A DNA stretch of 64,000 bases from Pseudolabrys sp. (GCA_026125895.1 JAHCKG010000003.1:209101-273100); one strand, 5' to 3'; positions 1 to 8,632 are shown, counted from the stretch's first letter. Numbers and translations: made by a program. The notes: generated from the sequence alone by a model not told the origin.

Positions 1-562
1 ATTCGATACCTCGACCACGACCATCACCGCCGTGGCGCTGATGTTCATGCCCGGCATCGGCATCATGACGTGGAAGGAGGCGCAGCCGAAGATTCCGTGG
101 GGCACGGTGATCCTGTTCGGCATCGGCATCTCGCTCGGCACGGCGCTGCTGCAGACCAAGGCCGCGACCTGGCTTGCTGATATCGTCGTCCTGGAATTCG
201 GCCTGAAGAACGCCACCGCGCTCTTCATCCTCGGCGCCATGAGCCTGTTCCTGGTGGTGATCCATCTCGGCTTCGCCAGCGCCACGGCGCTCGCTTCCGC
301 GATGATCCCGATCGTCATCGCCGTGCTCAAGGGCGTGGCAACGCCGGGCATCAACGTCATCGGCATGACCATGCTGCTGCAGTTCGTCGTGTCGTTCGGC
401 TTCATCCTGGTGGTAAACGCGCCGCAGAACATGGTCGCCTACGGCACCGACACCTTCACGGCGCGCGACTTCGTCCGCACCGGACTGGTGCTGACGGTCG
501 TGGCGCTCGCTCTCGTCATGCTGCTCGGGGCCACCTATTGGCGCTGGCTGGGTTACGTCTGA
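1..562 (+). CDS. DASS/SLC13-family anion transporter, C-terminal part (partial)
   Basis: The frame is open from the first bases of the window (frame 2), so this is the 3' end of a longer gene. The visible part, about 186 residues, contains four to five hydrophobic segments and the ending NAPQNMVAYGTDTFTARDF, followed by a last membrane helix and the tail YWRWLGYV. That ending is typical of divalent-anion:Na+ symporters of the SLC13/DASS group, which import di- and tricarboxylates or sulfate across the inner membrane. The next gene starts 14 bases after the stop, so it is probably co-transcribed with the 2-oxoacid oxidoreductase genes. A dicarboxylate or 2-oxoacid substrate is therefore attractive, but this is inference. 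The N-terminal half and the true start lie outside the window. Confidence 0.8.
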   Translation, partial: FDTSTTTITAVALMFMPGIGIMTWKEAQPKIPWGTVILFGIGISLGTALLQTKAATWLADIVVLEFGLKNATALFILGAMSLFLVVIHLGFASATALASAMIPIVIAVLKGVATPGINVIGMTMLLQFVVSFGFILVVNAPQNMVAYGTDTFTARDFVRTGLVLTVVALALVMLLGATYWRWLGYV

Positions 563-576
563 GCGGAGCCGTCGTC

Positions 577-2295
577 ATGCCGCGCCGTTCCATCGCCGTC
601 GTCTTTGCCGGAAGCGGCGGTTCGGGCGCCATGACGGCGGGCGCTGTCTTCCTGCGCTCCGCGGCGCGGGCGGGCTATTTCGGCATGATGACGCAACTGT
701 TCGGCGCGCAGGTGCGTGGCGGCGAATCGGCGGCGCTGGTGCAGATCGGCGTCGATCCGGTCGAGGCGCAGCCCGACCGTTTCGACGTCTTCGTCGCGCT
801 CGACTGGGACAAGGTGGAGCAGTTCGCCGCCGAAATCCCGCTGGACGAGACGAGTCTCATCCTCGCCGATCCGGCCAGCGGCCCGGTGCCGCCCGGCATC
901 GCCAAATCGAAGGGCCGCGTCGTGCCCTTGCCGATGAGCGACGGCGGCGAGAGCAAACTCGATCACGCGCTGCTCGGCAAGCGCGTCAACATGTTCGCCG
1001 CCGGCTGCATGGCCGCGCTGTGCGGCCTGCCGGAGGGCGACATCGGCGGCGCCGTCGAAGCCATCTTCGGCGAAAAGGGCAGGGACGTCGCCGCCGCCAA
1101 CACGGCGCGGGCGCTGGCCGGCGCGCAGGCCGCTCCGGCTCTCGGCCTCGATCTCAAGCTCGCGCCGCCGGCGCAAAGCCCGCGCTGGCTGATCAGCGGC
1201 AATCAGGCCGTCGCGCTCGGCGCGCTGCGCGGCGGCGTGCGCTTCGTCGGCTGCTACCCGATCACACCGGCGACCGATCTGGTCGAATGGCTGGCGCCGC
1301 ATCTCATCAAGCTCGGCGGCCGGCTGGTGCTCGGCGAGGACGAACTCGCCTCGATCAACTTTGCCCTCGGCGCTTCCTATGGCGGCGTGCCGGCGATGAC
1401 GGTGACGTCGGGCCCCGGCTTCTCGCTGATGGTCGAGAGCCTGGGTCTCGCGATCGCCGCGGAAATCCCGCTGCTACTCGTCGATGTCATGCGCGCCGGG
1501 CCGTCCACCGGCATCGCCTCGAAGACCGAGCAGAGCGACATCAACCTCGCGATCTACGGCACGCACGGCGATGCGCCGCGCGTCGTGCTGGCGCCGCTGT
1601 CGGTCGGCGATTGCGCCGGCACCACCGAATACGCCGTCTATGTCGCCGAGGCCTTGCAGGTGCCGGTTATCGTGCTGTCCGACCAGTTGCTCGGCCAGGC
1701 GACCGCGGCCATCGATCCGGTGTCGGATCGTCCGCCGCCGCAGCGGCGCAAGACCGACGGCGCCGCCGCCGGCCAGCCGTTCAAGCGCTACGCGACCGGC
1801 GGCGATGCCGTCACGCCGATGCCGCGGCCGGGAACGCCGGATCGCGAATGGGTCGCCGAAGGCCTGACGCATAACGAAGCCGGCCTGCCGGCGAGCGGCG
1901 CGGCGGTGCATGCGGCGCAGATTCACAAGCGGGCGCGCAAGATCAGGGAGTTCGACGCGGGCGAACACTGGGGCGAGGTGACGGGCGAGGGTGACACCGC
2001 GATCCTCGCCTTCGGCTCGACCGTCGGCGCTGCGCGCGAAGCGGCGCGCCGTCTCGGCGAGGCGGGACGCAAGGTGCGCGTCATCGCGCTGCGGCTGCTG
2101 TCGCCGTTGCCGGTGAAGCAATTGACGCAGGCGCTCAGCGGTGTGCGCCGCGTCGTCGTCATCGAGCAGAACGATTCCGGCCAGCTCTATCGCCACCTGC
2201 TCGGCCACAAGGCCGTGCCGGTGGACGCCGAAAGCGTGGCGCGGCCGGGCCCGCTGCCGTTCCGTCCATCGGAGATCGTGAACTATGTGGCGTAA
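577..2295 (+). CDS. korA: 2-oxoacid:acceptor oxidoreductase, fused gamma-alpha subunit
   Basis: A 572-residue subunit of a thiamine-diphosphate enzyme that oxidatively decarboxylates a 2-oxoacid to its acyl-CoA and reduces ferredoxin. Residues about 5-185 form the gamma domain (AGSGGSGAMTAG near the start, then QVRGGES). Residues about 200-390 form the alpha domain with the pyrimidine-binding motif YPITP near residue 227. A transketolase-C-like domain ends the protein. The gamma-alpha fusion is the usual architecture of KorA. ATG 577 is preferred because the protein then starts at MPRRSIAVVFAG, where the family begins; the frame stays open upstream into the transporter gene. korB follows after a repeat-filled gap. 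2-Oxoglutarate is the likely substrate, but other 2-oxoacids cannot be excluded. Confidence 0.88.
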   Translation: MPRRSIAVVFAGSGGSGAMTAGAVFLRSAARAGYFGMMTQLFGAQVRGGESAALVQIGVDPVEAQPDRFDVFVALDWDKVEQFAAEIPLDETSLILADPASGPVPPGIAKSKGRVVPLPMSDGGESKLDHALLGKRVNMFAAGCMAALCGLPEGDIGGAVEAIFGEKGRDVAAANTARALAGAQAAPALGLDLKLAPPAQSPRWLISGNQAVALGALRGGVRFVGCYPITPATDLVEWLAPHLIKLGGRLVLGEDELASINFALGASYGGVPAMTVTSGPGFSLMVESLGLAIAAEIPLLLVDVMRAGPSTGIASKTEQSDINLAIYGTHGDAPRVVLAPLSVGDCAGTTEYAVYVAEALQVPVIVLSDQLLGQATAAIDPVSDRPPPQRRKTDGAAAGQPFKRYATGGDAVTPMPRPGTPDREWVAEGLTHNEAGLPASGAAVHAAQIHKRARKIREFDAGEHWGEVTGEGDTAILAFGSTVGAAREAARRLGEAGRKVRVIALRLLSPLPVKQLTQALSGVRRVVVIEQNDSGQLYRHLLGHKAVPVDAESVARPGPLPFRPSEIVNYVA

Positions 2296-2301
2296 CTCCC
2301 C

Positions 2302-2394
2302 GTCGTCCCCGCGAAGGCGGGGACCCATACGCCGCAGCCTATCGAGGGACTGCGGAGTATGGGTCCCGGGCCTCGCTGCGCTCGCCCGGGACGA
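2302..2394. repeat. Palindromic intergenic repeat, class A variant
   Basis: Outer arms GTCGTCCC and GGGACGAC bracket inner inverted pairs (CCCCGCGAAGGCGGGG; GACCCATAC with GTATGGGTC). It fills most of the gap between korA and korB, so it would be transcribed and fold as a hairpin within the operon mRNA. Its CCCGCGAA core resembles the other class A copies at 12467, 13167, 14593, 30973 and 36371. Confidence 0.75.
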
Positions 2395-2415
2395 CAATGA
2401 GGGTTGATTGATCCC

Positions 2416-3270
2416 ATGACCGACACGCTCGTCACGCAAACCACGGACCCTCAACACTGCGTCTACACCGCCAAGGACTTCGCCTCCGGCGCGCATCCGG
2501 TGTGGTGCCCCGGCTGCGGCGATTTCGGCGTGCTGGCCGCGCTCGAGCGCTCGCTCGCCGGCTACGGCCGTCCGCCGCACGAGGTCGTGCTGGTCTCCGG
2601 CATCGGCTGCTCGTCGCGCCTGCCGGGCTACATGAGCACCTACGGTTTTCACGGCGTGCATGGCCGTGCGCTCGCCGCCGGCACCGGTTTGAAGCTGGCG
2701 CGCCCGGATCTCGAAGTCATCGTCGTCGGCGGCGATGGCGACGGCTATTCGATCGGCGGCAACCACTTCATCCATGCCTGCCGGCGCAATCCCGACATGC
2801 TCTATGTCGTGATGGACAACCGCGTCTACGGCATGACCAAGGGTCAGCCGTCGCCGACCACCGAGCCGGATTGGGATTCCGACATCGCGCCCGGCGGCAT
2901 CGGCCTGCGGCCGTTCAATCCGCTCGCGGTCGCCATTGCCGCCGGCGCCAACTACGTCGCGCGCGGCTTCTCCGGCGATCCGAACGGGCTCGCCGATCTC
3001 ATCGTCGATGGCCTGAAATGGCCGGGCTTTGCCTTCATCGAAGTGCTTAGCCCCTGCATCACCTTCCGTCCCGAACAGCGCGAATGGAAGAAGATGGTGC
3101 GGCCCTCGACCCTTTCCGTCGAACAGGACCGCGCGGCAGCGACCGCGCTGGTGCTCGCCGACGACGGCTTCAGCCTCGGGGTGCTCTATCGCGGCGACCG
3201 CGCATCGATCGCGCCGCCGCTCAAACCCGAGATCACGATGGGCGACGTCGAGCGGGAATTTGCGCCGTAG
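2416..3270 (+). CDS. korB: 2-oxoacid:acceptor oxidoreductase, beta subunit
   Basis: A 284-residue beta subunit that binds thiamine diphosphate and the 4Fe-4S cluster. WCPGCG at residues 30-35, the later GCSS, and Cys in LSPCITF give the four cluster cysteines expected in KorB. GGDGDG near residue 105, followed by MDNRVYG, is the Mg-thiamine-diphosphate motif. Length matches the short KorB type that has no extra ferredoxin domain. ATG 2416 is chosen over the in-frame TTG at 2404 because GAGG lies about a dozen bases upstream and the family starts close to this point. It pairs with korA 120 bases upstream. Electrons would go to ferredoxin. Confidence 0.88.
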   Translation: MTDTLVTQTTDPQHCVYTAKDFASGAHPVWCPGCGDFGVLAALERSLAGYGRPPHEVVLVSGIGCSSRLPGYMSTYGFHGVHGRALAAGTGLKLARPDLEVIVVGGDGDGYSIGGNHFIHACRRNPDMLYVVMDNRVYGMTKGQPSPTTEPDWDSDIAPGGIGLRPFNPLAVAIAAGANYVARGFSGDPNGLADLIVDGLKWPGFAFIEVLSPCITFRPEQREWKKMVRPSTLSVEQDRAAATALVLADDGFSLGVLYRGDRASIAPPLKPEITMGDVEREFAP

Positions 3271-3328
3271 CTCGATTTCTTTTCTGACGCGCGGCGCACG
3301 GCGCACCGCGATTTGAAGGAGGAAGACC

Positions 3329-3868
3329 ATGAAACTCAGTCACGCGATCGCCACCACGCTGTTGATCGCCAGCCTCGCAACGCCGGCGGCGCTGGCGCAG
3401 CCGGCCGGTCCCGGTCCCGGCCCCGGCGCTGGCCCAGGTCCCGGTGCCGGTTCCGGACCGGGGTGGGGCCCGGGCATGATGATGGGCCCCGGCATGATGG
3501 GCCGTGGCGGCGGCCGCGGCATGGGCTGGATGTGCTCGCCGCAGAGCGCCGGCCTTGCCGAGTGGCGCAAGGAGCGCATCGAGCGGCTGGTGAAACCGAC
3601 CGAGGCGCAACGCAAGGCGCTCGACGACCTGCAGGCCGCTTCGGCGAAGGCCGCGCAGATCGTGTCCGACGCCTGCCCGAAGGATTTTCCGGCAGGCGCT
3701 CCGGCGCGGCTTGAGCTGATGGAGAAACGGATGGAAGCCATGCTCACCGCGGTGAAAACGGTGCGGCCGGCCTTCGACGCTTTCTACGCCACGCTCACCG
3801 ACGAGCAGAAGGCCGCCCTGAACTCGCGCGGCCCGCGGCAGGGGGGCTGGCACCGCTGGCGCAACTGA
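3329..3868 (+). CDS. Spy/CpxP-like periplasmic protein with LTXXQ motif and Met-rich segment
   Basis: A 179-residue exported protein. Residues 1-23 are a signal peptide ending ALA-QP. Residues about 24-68 are a low-complexity Gly/Pro stretch that turns Met-rich (PGMMMGPGMMGRGGG). Residues about 75-170 are helical and carry two Spy-like signatures, PTEAQRKAL and LTDEQKAAL. Spy/CpxP relatives are periplasmic chaperones or envelope-stress and metal sensors. The Met-rich segment suggests copper or another soft metal, which is inference. A strong Shine-Dalgarno sequence (AAGGAGG) lies 7 bases before ATG 3329. A rho-independent terminator follows, so it appears monocistronic. Confidence 0.75.
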   Translation: MKLSHAIATTLLIASLATPAALAQPAGPGPGPGAGPGPGAGSGPGWGPGMMMGPGMMGRGGGRGMGWMCSPQSAGLAEWRKERIERLVKPTEAQRKALDDLQAASAKAAQIVSDACPKDFPAGAPARLELMEKRMEAMLTAVKTVRPAFDAFYATLTDEQKAALNSRGPRQGGWHRWRN

Positions 3869-3895
3869 TCGCGAACCGTCAATCGCTCAAAAAAG

Positions 3896-3921
3896 AACCC
3901 CGGCGCGAGCCGGGGTTTTAG
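3896..3921. terminator. Rho-independent terminator, possibly bidirectional
   Basis: A perfect 9-bp stem AACCCCGGC / GCCGGGGTT with loop GCGA, followed by TTTTA on the plus strand and preceded by an A-run that would serve the minus strand. It lies between the convergent Spy-like gene and ompW and can end both transcripts. Confidence 0.85.
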
Positions 3922-3961
3922 TTGGCATCGTTGGGGAGGACCCCCGCACGATCTCTTCAAT

Positions 3962-4666
3962 CTAGAACTTGTAGGTGACGCCGGCGCCGATCAGCCACGG
4001 ATCGAGGTTCACCTTGCCGGTCAGCGGACCGGCATTGCTGTCGCCGTCCCAGCTCGGCCGCAGCCACAGCTTCTTGACGTCGACGTTGAAGCCCCAGTGC
4101 CGGTCGATCATGTAGTCGAAGCCAACCTGGAGGGCCGGCGACCACGAATTATGCAAGTGGCTGCGGGTGACGATGACGCCGGCGCCGTTCGGCGTATTGC
4201 CGGCGGTCTGGCTGAAGAACACGGTGTAGTTCACGCCGGCGCCGATATAGGGCTTGAAAGCGCCGAAATCGGTGAAGTGATACTGGAAGGTCAAGGTCGG
4301 CGGCAGCAGCCAGGCTTTGCCGACATCGAGGCCATCGGTGAGCGCGACACCGGTGCCGGTCACATGATGCTTGGTGACGCCGAGAATGAGTTCGGCGGCG
4401 ATGTTGCGGGTGAAGAAGTAAGTGATGTCCAGCTCGGGCACGATCGCGTCGCTGGTGGTGAGGCCGGAGCCCGCGACCTGATCGACCACGCCGGAGTTGC
4501 GCGTGACGACGCCCAGAGCGCGCAGGCGGATCATCCACGGGTTGAACATATCGACGACCGGCGCCTTGTAGACCGGCCTGGCCGGCATGTCGGCCGCCAC
4601 GGCGGGCGCAGCCGCGAGACCAACGAACGCCGCGACGAGCGCCGGCGCGATTGCACGCAACTTCAT
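3962..4666 (-). CDS. ompW: OmpW-family outer membrane beta-barrel protein
   Basis: A 234-residue protein with a signal peptide (MKLRAIAPALVAAFVGLAAA, cleavage after AVAA). The mature part alternates polar and aromatic residues, contains PYIGAGVNYTVFF and ends GAGVTYKF, a C-terminal Phe typical of barrels inserted by Bam. This matches OmpW, an 8-stranded barrel thought to pass small hydrophobic compounds. The start is placed at 4666 because the signal peptide begins there and GGGG precedes it; the frame extends upstream without coding character. A FixK/FNR-type box lies about 86-100 bases upstream, matching the known FNR control of ompW in enterobacteria and suggesting microaerobic expression. 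Confidence 0.85.
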   Translation of the reverse strand: MKLRAIAPALVAAFVGLAAAPAVAADMPARPVYKAPVVDMFNPWMIRLRALGVVTRNSGVVDQVAGSGLTTSDAIVPELDITYFFTRNIAAELILGVTKHHVTGTGVALTDGLDVGKAWLLPPTLTFQYHFTDFGAFKPYIGAGVNYTVFFSQTAGNTPNGAGVIVTRSHLHNSWSPALQVGFDYMIDRHWGFNVDVKKLWLRPSWDGDSNAGPLTGKVNLDPWLIGAGVTYKF

Positions 4667-4751
4667 GATTATCCCCTGATACCCCGTTCGAGAAATGCGG
4701 ATGCTCACGTCCGCTCGCAATGGATTCAACAAGTCGGTCACGCGTGTAAAC

Positions 4752-4765
4752 TTGACTTAGATCAA
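4752..4765. promoter_or_regulatory. FixK/FNR box upstream of ompW
   Basis: TTGACTTAGATCAA fits the FNR/FixK consensus TTGAY-N4-RTCAA at every conserved position. Its centre lies about 92 bases upstream of the ompW start. A class II activator arrangement would put transcription start near 4717, with TTGAAT (minus strand, 4724-4729) as a plausible -10. It lies in the 361-base gap 4667-5027 between divergent ompW and ccoN. Apart from this and the second box, nothing else was recognised in that gap. Confidence 0.75.
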
Positions 4766-4933
4766 TCTCATGAAATTCGTTCGGCGTGCTGCGGATATGT
4801 CACAGAATTTGGCAGCCCATTACCGGGCGCATTCACAGGCATGCGATCGCAAATATGCGGCGCGGCATTTGCGCCTGCGATACCGGCATCGCCCCGCAGC
4901 GCGACGGTGCAGTTGTACATCGCGGTCGCTCGC

Positions 4934-4947
4934 TTGATTTGAATCAA
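4934..4947. promoter_or_regulatory. FixK/FNR box upstream of ccoN
   Basis: TTGATTTGAATCAA is a perfect anaerobox (TTGAT-N4-ATCAA). Its centre is about 87 bases before the ccoN ATG. A class II start would fall near 4982, and GATAGT at 4970-4975 is at the right distance for a -10. This is the classic position of the FixK2/FnrL site controlling fixNOQP in rhizobia and relatives. Confidence 0.88.
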
Positions 4948-5027
4948 GGTTGCTCGTTGCCCCGTCGAAGATAGTGCGCTGCGGCTTTCTCGCCGCCGCT
5001 GCCATCTCTCCAACGGAAATTACCATC

Positions 5028-6677
5028 ATGGCGAACGCGCTCCCCTTACAAAAAAGAATGACACTCGGCGAAGGCGGTCTGTCGCTGGCCCTGATCGGCC
5101 TGGCGGGCCTGTCGATCGTGATCGCCGCCAAGGCCTATACGCCCGAGTACGCCTTCCACGCTTATCTGTTCACGGCGGCGAGCATCGCTGCGGTGTTCGC
5201 CATCTTCAATCGCTACTTCGAACGGCCGACGGAGCGCCCGGCGCTGGTCAACGCCGACGGCCGTCCCAACTACAATATGGGCCCGGTGAAGTTCGCCACC
5301 ATCGCCGCCGTGTTCTGGGGCATCGCCGGTTTCGCCGTCGGCCTCTACATCGCACTCGAGCTGGCGTTTCCCGGTCTGAACTTCGCGCAGTGGTTCAACT
5401 TCGGCCGCCTGCGTCCGCTGCACACCTCGGCGGTGATCTTCGCCTTCGGCGGCAACGTGCTTGTCGCGACCTCGTTCTACGTCGTGCAGCGCACCTGCCG
5501 CGCGCGGCTGGCCGGCGACCTCGCGCCGTGGTTCGTCGTTCTCGGCTACAACTTCTTCATCGCCATCGCCGGCACCGGTTATCTGCTCGGCATCACCCAG
5601 TCGAAGGAATATGCCGAGCCGGAGTGGTATGCCGACCTGTTCCTGACCGTCGTCTGGGTCGTGTATTTCCTGGTGTTCCTCGCGACCATCATGCGGCGCA
5701 CGGAGCCGCACATCTACGTCGCCAACTGGTTCTATCTCGCCTTCATCGTCACCATTGCGGTGCTGCATCTCGGCAACAACGCCACCGTGCCGGTGTCGAT
5801 CTTCTCGCCGAAGTCCTACATCGTCTGGTCCGGCGTGCAGGATGCGATGGTGCAGTGGTGGTACGGCCACAATGCCGTCGGCTTCTTCCTGACCGCCGGC
5901 TTCCTCGCCATCATGTACTACTTCATCCCGAAGCGGGCGGACCGGCCGGTCTATTCCTACCGGCTGTCGATCATCCACTTCTGGGCGCTGATCTTCCTCT
6001 ACATCTGGGCCGGTCCGCACCACCTGCATTACACGGCGCTGCCGGACTGGGCGCAGACGCTCGGCATGACGTTCTCGATCATCCTGTGGATGCCGTCATG
6101 GGGCGGCATGATCAACGGCATCATGACGCTGTCCGGCGCCTGGGACAAACTGCGCACCGATCCGGTGCTGCGCATGATGGTGGTGTCGGTGGCGTTCTAC
6201 GGCATGTCGACCTTCGAAGGTCCGATGATGTCGGTGAAGATCGTCAACTCGCTGTCGCATTACACCGACTGGACCATCGGCCACGTGCACTCCGGCGCGC
6301 TCGGCTGGGTCGCCTATATCTCCTTCGGCGCGCTGTATTGCCTGGTGCCGTGGCTGTGGAATAGGCGGCTGTACTCGCTCAAGCTCGTCAACTGGCACTT
6401 CTGGATCTCGACCATCGGCATCGTGCTCTACATCACCGCGATGTGGGTATCGGGCATCCTGCAGGGTCTGATGTGGCGCGCCTACACCTCGCTCGGCTTC
6501 CTCGAATATTCCTTCGTCGAGACCGTCGAAGCGATGCACCCCTTTTACGTGATCCGGGCGCTCGGCGGTTTCCTGTTCCTGTGCGGCGCGCTGATCATGG
6601 TCTTCAATCTCTGGAAGACCGTGACCTCGACGACCGTCGCCAGCGAAGCCGAACTCCAGCTCCAGCCCGCCGAATAA
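5028..6677 (+). CDS. ccoN: cbb3-type cytochrome c oxidase subunit I
   Basis: The 549-residue catalytic subunit of the high-affinity cbb3 oxidase. It is an inner-membrane protein with about 12 helices that binds haem b and the haem b3-CuB centre and reduces O2 to water. Signatures include [17 protein letters not shown] (haem b ligand region), [18 protein letters not shown] at about residues 329-335 (CuB histidines) and [12 protein letters not shown] (haem ligands). ATG 5028 is chosen: the product starts [17 protein letters not shown], as in relatives, and the open frame upstream is leader sequence. First gene of ccoNOQP; ccoO follows after 12 bases. A FixK box precedes it. Confidence 0.96.
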   Translation: MANALPLQKRMTLGEGGLSLALIGLAGLSIVIAAKAYTPEYAFHAYLFTAASIAAVFAIFNRYFERPTERPALVNADGRPNYNMGPVKFATIAAVFWGIAGFAVGLYIALELAFPGLNFAQWFNFGRLRPLHTSAVIFAFGGNVLVATSFYVVQRTCRARLAGDLAPWFVVLGYNFFIAIAGTGYLLGITQSKEYAEPEWYADLFLTVVWVVYFLVFLATIMRRTEPHIYVANWFYLAFIVTIAVLHLGNNATVPVSIFSPKSYIVWSGVQDAMVQWWYGHNAVGFFLTAGFLAIMYYFIPKRADRPVYSYRLSIIHFWALIFLYIWAGPHHLHYTALPDWAQTLGMTFSIILWMPSWGGMINGIMTLSGAWDKLRTDPVLRMMVVSVAFYGMSTFEGPMMSVKIVNSLSHYTDWTIGHVHSGALGWVAYISFGALYCLVPWLWNRRLYSLKLVNWHFWISTIGIVLYITAMWVSGILQGLMWRAYTSLGFLEYSFVETVEAMHPFYVIRALGGFLFLCGALIMVFNLWKTVTSTTVASEAELQLQPAE

Positions 6678-6689
6678 ACGAGGACGACA

Positions 6690-7424
6690 ATGTCTGTCTG
6701 GCAAAAACACGCCATCCTTGAGAAGAACTCGATCGTTCTCGTGATCGGCATTCTTCTCGTCATCGCGATCGGCGGTCTGGTGGAGATCGTGCCGCTGTTC
6801 TACCTCAAGAACACGATCGAGAAGGTTTCGGGCGTGCGGCCCTATACGCCGCTCGAACTCGCCGGCCGCAACATCTACGTCCGCGAGGGCTGCTATCTCT
6901 GTCACTCGCAGATGATCCGTCCGCTGCGCGACGAGGTCGAACGCTACGGCCACTACTCGCTGGCGGCCGAGAGCATGTACGACCACCCGTTCCAGTGGGG
7001 CAGCAAGCGCACGGGTCCGGATCTTGCCCGCGTCGGTGGCAAGTATTCCGACGCTTGGCACCGCGACCACCTGCGCGATCCGCGCTCGGTGGTGCCGGGA
7101 TCGGTGATGCCGGACTACGGTTTCCTGGCGCAGACCGACCTCGACTACAAGCACGTCGCCGCCGACATGAAGGTGCAGGCGCTGCTCGGAACGCCCTACA
7201 CGCCGGAGATGATCGAAGGCGCGGACAAGGACGTGCAGATCCAGGCCTCGACCGACAATCCCGACGCCGCCGAACTCACCAAGCGCTATCCGAACGCTGT
7301 GGCGCGCGACTTCGACGGCAACCCGGCCCGCGTGACCGAAGCGGATGCGCTGATCGCGTATCTGCAGATGCTCGGCACGCAGGTCGATTTCAAGATGTAC
7401 GACGACAAAGCCAATATCCGGTGA
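6690..7424 (+). CDS. ccoO: cbb3-type cytochrome c oxidase subunit II (mono-haem cytochrome c)
   Basis: A 244-residue membrane-anchored c-type cytochrome. One N-terminal helix (residues about 14-34) anchors a periplasmic domain with a single haem c motif CYLCH at residues 68-72. [16 protein letters not shown] and the ligand Met in GSVMPDY are characteristic of CcoO. It passes electrons from CcoP to the CcoN active site. The length is normal for the family. It lies between ccoN and the small ccoQ gene in the usual order. Confidence 0.96.
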   Translation: MSVWQKHAILEKNSIVLVIGILLVIAIGGLVEIVPLFYLKNTIEKVSGVRPYTPLELAGRNIYVREGCYLCHSQMIRPLRDEVERYGHYSLAAESMYDHPFQWGSKRTGPDLARVGGKYSDAWHRDHLRDPRSVVPGSVMPDYGFLAQTDLDYKHVAADMKVQALLGTPYTPEMIEGADKDVQIQASTDNPDAAELTKRYPNAVARDFDGNPARVTEADALIAYLQMLGTQVDFKMYDDKANIR

Positions 7425-7430
7425 CCTGAC

Positions 7431-7586
7431 ATGGATCCGACCTATCGAGCCGCTGCCGAGTTCGCCCAGAGCTGGGGACTCGTCTACTTCGTCGCGATTT
7501 TCTCGCTGGTTTTGATCTACGCGCTGTGGCCTTCGCGCCAGAAGCAGTTCGACGAAGCCGCGCGCATTCCGCTCCAGGAGGACTAA
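7431..7586 (+). CDS. ccoQ: cbb3 oxidase small subunit CcoQ
   Basis: A 51-residue reading frame fitting exactly between ccoO (6 bases upstream) and ccoP (3 bases downstream). It encodes MDPTYRAAAEFAQSWGLVYF, then a single membrane helix (VAIFSLVLIYALWP) and a short charged tail SRQKQFDEAARIPLQED. Size, topology, the WPSRQKQFDEAAR tail and position identify CcoQ (FixQ), which stabilises the cbb3 complex. The end of this gene carries CCAGGAGG, the ribosome binding site for ccoP. Confidence 0.93.
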   Translation: MDPTYRAAAEFAQSWGLVYFVAIFSLVLIYALWPSRQKQFDEAARIPLQED

Positions 7587-7589
7587 GTC

Positions 7590-8462
7590 GTGGCTGAAGA
7601 ACACAAACATATCGACCCGATCACGGGCACCGCGACCACCGGTCACGAATGGGACGGTTTGCGTGAACTGAATACGCCGCTGCCGCGCTGGTGGCTGTGG
7701 CTGTTCTATCTCACCATCGTCTGGGCGATCGGCTACTGGATCGTCTATCCGGCCTGGCCGCTGATCAACAATTCGACGCAGGGCCTGTTCGGCTATCATT
7801 CGCGCAACGCCGTGGTCGAGGATCTCACCGCCTTGCACGCGCAGCGCGGCCCGATGATGGTCAAGCTCGCCAATGCCAGCACCGCCGAAATCCTGGCCGA
7901 TCCGCAGCTTCTCGACTTCGCGCGGGCGCAGGGCCGCGTCGCCTTCGCCGACAACTGCGCGCCGTGCCACGGCGCCGGCGGCGGCGGCGCCAAGGGCTAT
8001 CCCAACCTCAACGACGACGACTGGCTGTGGGGCGGCAAGCTCGCCGATATCGAGCAGACCATTCGCTTCGGCGCCCGCGCCGGCAACGACAAGGGCCGTC
8101 AGGGCAACATGCCGCCGTTCACCGGCGTGCTGACGCCGGCGGAAATCGCCAACGTCGCCGACTATGTGCGTTCGCTGTCGGGCCTCTCGACCGAGGCGGG
8201 GGCCGACCTTGCGGCCGGCAAGAAGGTGTTCGCCGACAACTGCGCCGTCTGTCACGGCGAGAACGCCAAGGGCAACCGCGAGCTCGGCTCGGCCAACCTG
8301 ACCGACCGCATCTGGCTCTACGGTTCCGACAAGGCGGCCATCGTCGAGGGCATCGAGAAGGGCCATGGCGGCGTCATGCCGACCTGGGAAGGCCGTCTCA
8401 GCGAGCCGGTCATCAAGTCGCTGGCGGTTTACGTCTACAGCTTCGGCGGCGGCGAGAAGTAG
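7590..8462 (+). CDS. ccoP: cbb3-type cytochrome c oxidase subunit III (di-haem cytochrome c)
   Basis: A 290-residue di-haem c subunit. The cytoplasmic start contains GTATTGHEWDGLRELNTPLP, the conserved CcoP leader, followed by a membrane helix (about residues 34-55) and two periplasmic cytochrome c domains with CAPCH (C123-H127) and CAVCH (C218-H222). It accepts electrons from soluble cytochromes c. The start is GTG 7590, with CAGGAGG 7-13 bases upstream; no ATG fits the conserved leader better. Last structural gene of the oxidase; the assembly genes begin 223 bases later behind a repeat and a second FixK box. Confidence 0.96.
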   Translation: MAEEHKHIDPITGTATTGHEWDGLRELNTPLPRWWLWLFYLTIVWAIGYWIVYPAWPLINNSTQGLFGYHSRNAVVEDLTALHAQRGPMMVKLANASTAEILADPQLLDFARAQGRVAFADNCAPCHGAGGGGAKGYPNLNDDDWLWGGKLADIEQTIRFGARAGNDKGRQGNMPPFTGVLTPAEIANVADYVRSLSGLSTEAGADLAAGKKVFADNCAVCHGENAKGNRELGSANLTDRIWLYGSDKAAIVEGIEKGHGGVMPTWEGRLSEPVIKSLAVYVYSFGGGEK

Positions 8463-8500
8463 CTGATCTTACTTCGCCTCCCCCTTTTGGGGGCTCCGGT

Positions 8501-8613
8501 CCCGTCATCCTGAGGTGCGAGGCAACGCAGTTGCCGAGCCTCGAAGGGCGACGGGACCGGCCCGGTCCTTTGAGGCTCCCGTGCTTCGCACGCTCGCTCC
8601 TCAGGATGACGGG
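8501..8613. repeat. Palindromic intergenic repeat, class B
   Basis: Arms CCCGTCATCCTGAGGTGCGA and its complement near 8595-8613 (CTCAGGATGACGGG) enclose GCCTCGAAGG-type inner segments. Same class as 10748, 21715 and 32387. It separates ccoP from ccoG and could fold in readthrough mRNA. A small extra hairpin, CCCCCTTTTGGGGG, lies just before it. Confidence 0.8.
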
Positions 8614-8618
8614 CGGGG

Positions 8619-8632
8619 TTGACCCACATCAA
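8619..8632. promoter_or_regulatory. FixK/FNR box upstream of ccoG (fixG)
   Basis: TTGACCCACATCAA matches TTGAY-N4-RTCAA fully. It is centred about 60 bases before the ccoG ATG; a class II start would be near 8667, with TAAACT at 8654-8659 as a suitable -10. The assembly genes therefore appear to have their own oxygen-responsive promoter. Confidence 0.83.

Noticed and set aside
6096-8366. Minus-strand open frame of 756 codons across ccoN-ccoP
   Set aside because: Lies opposite fully recognisable cbb3 oxidase genes and has no recognisable domain.
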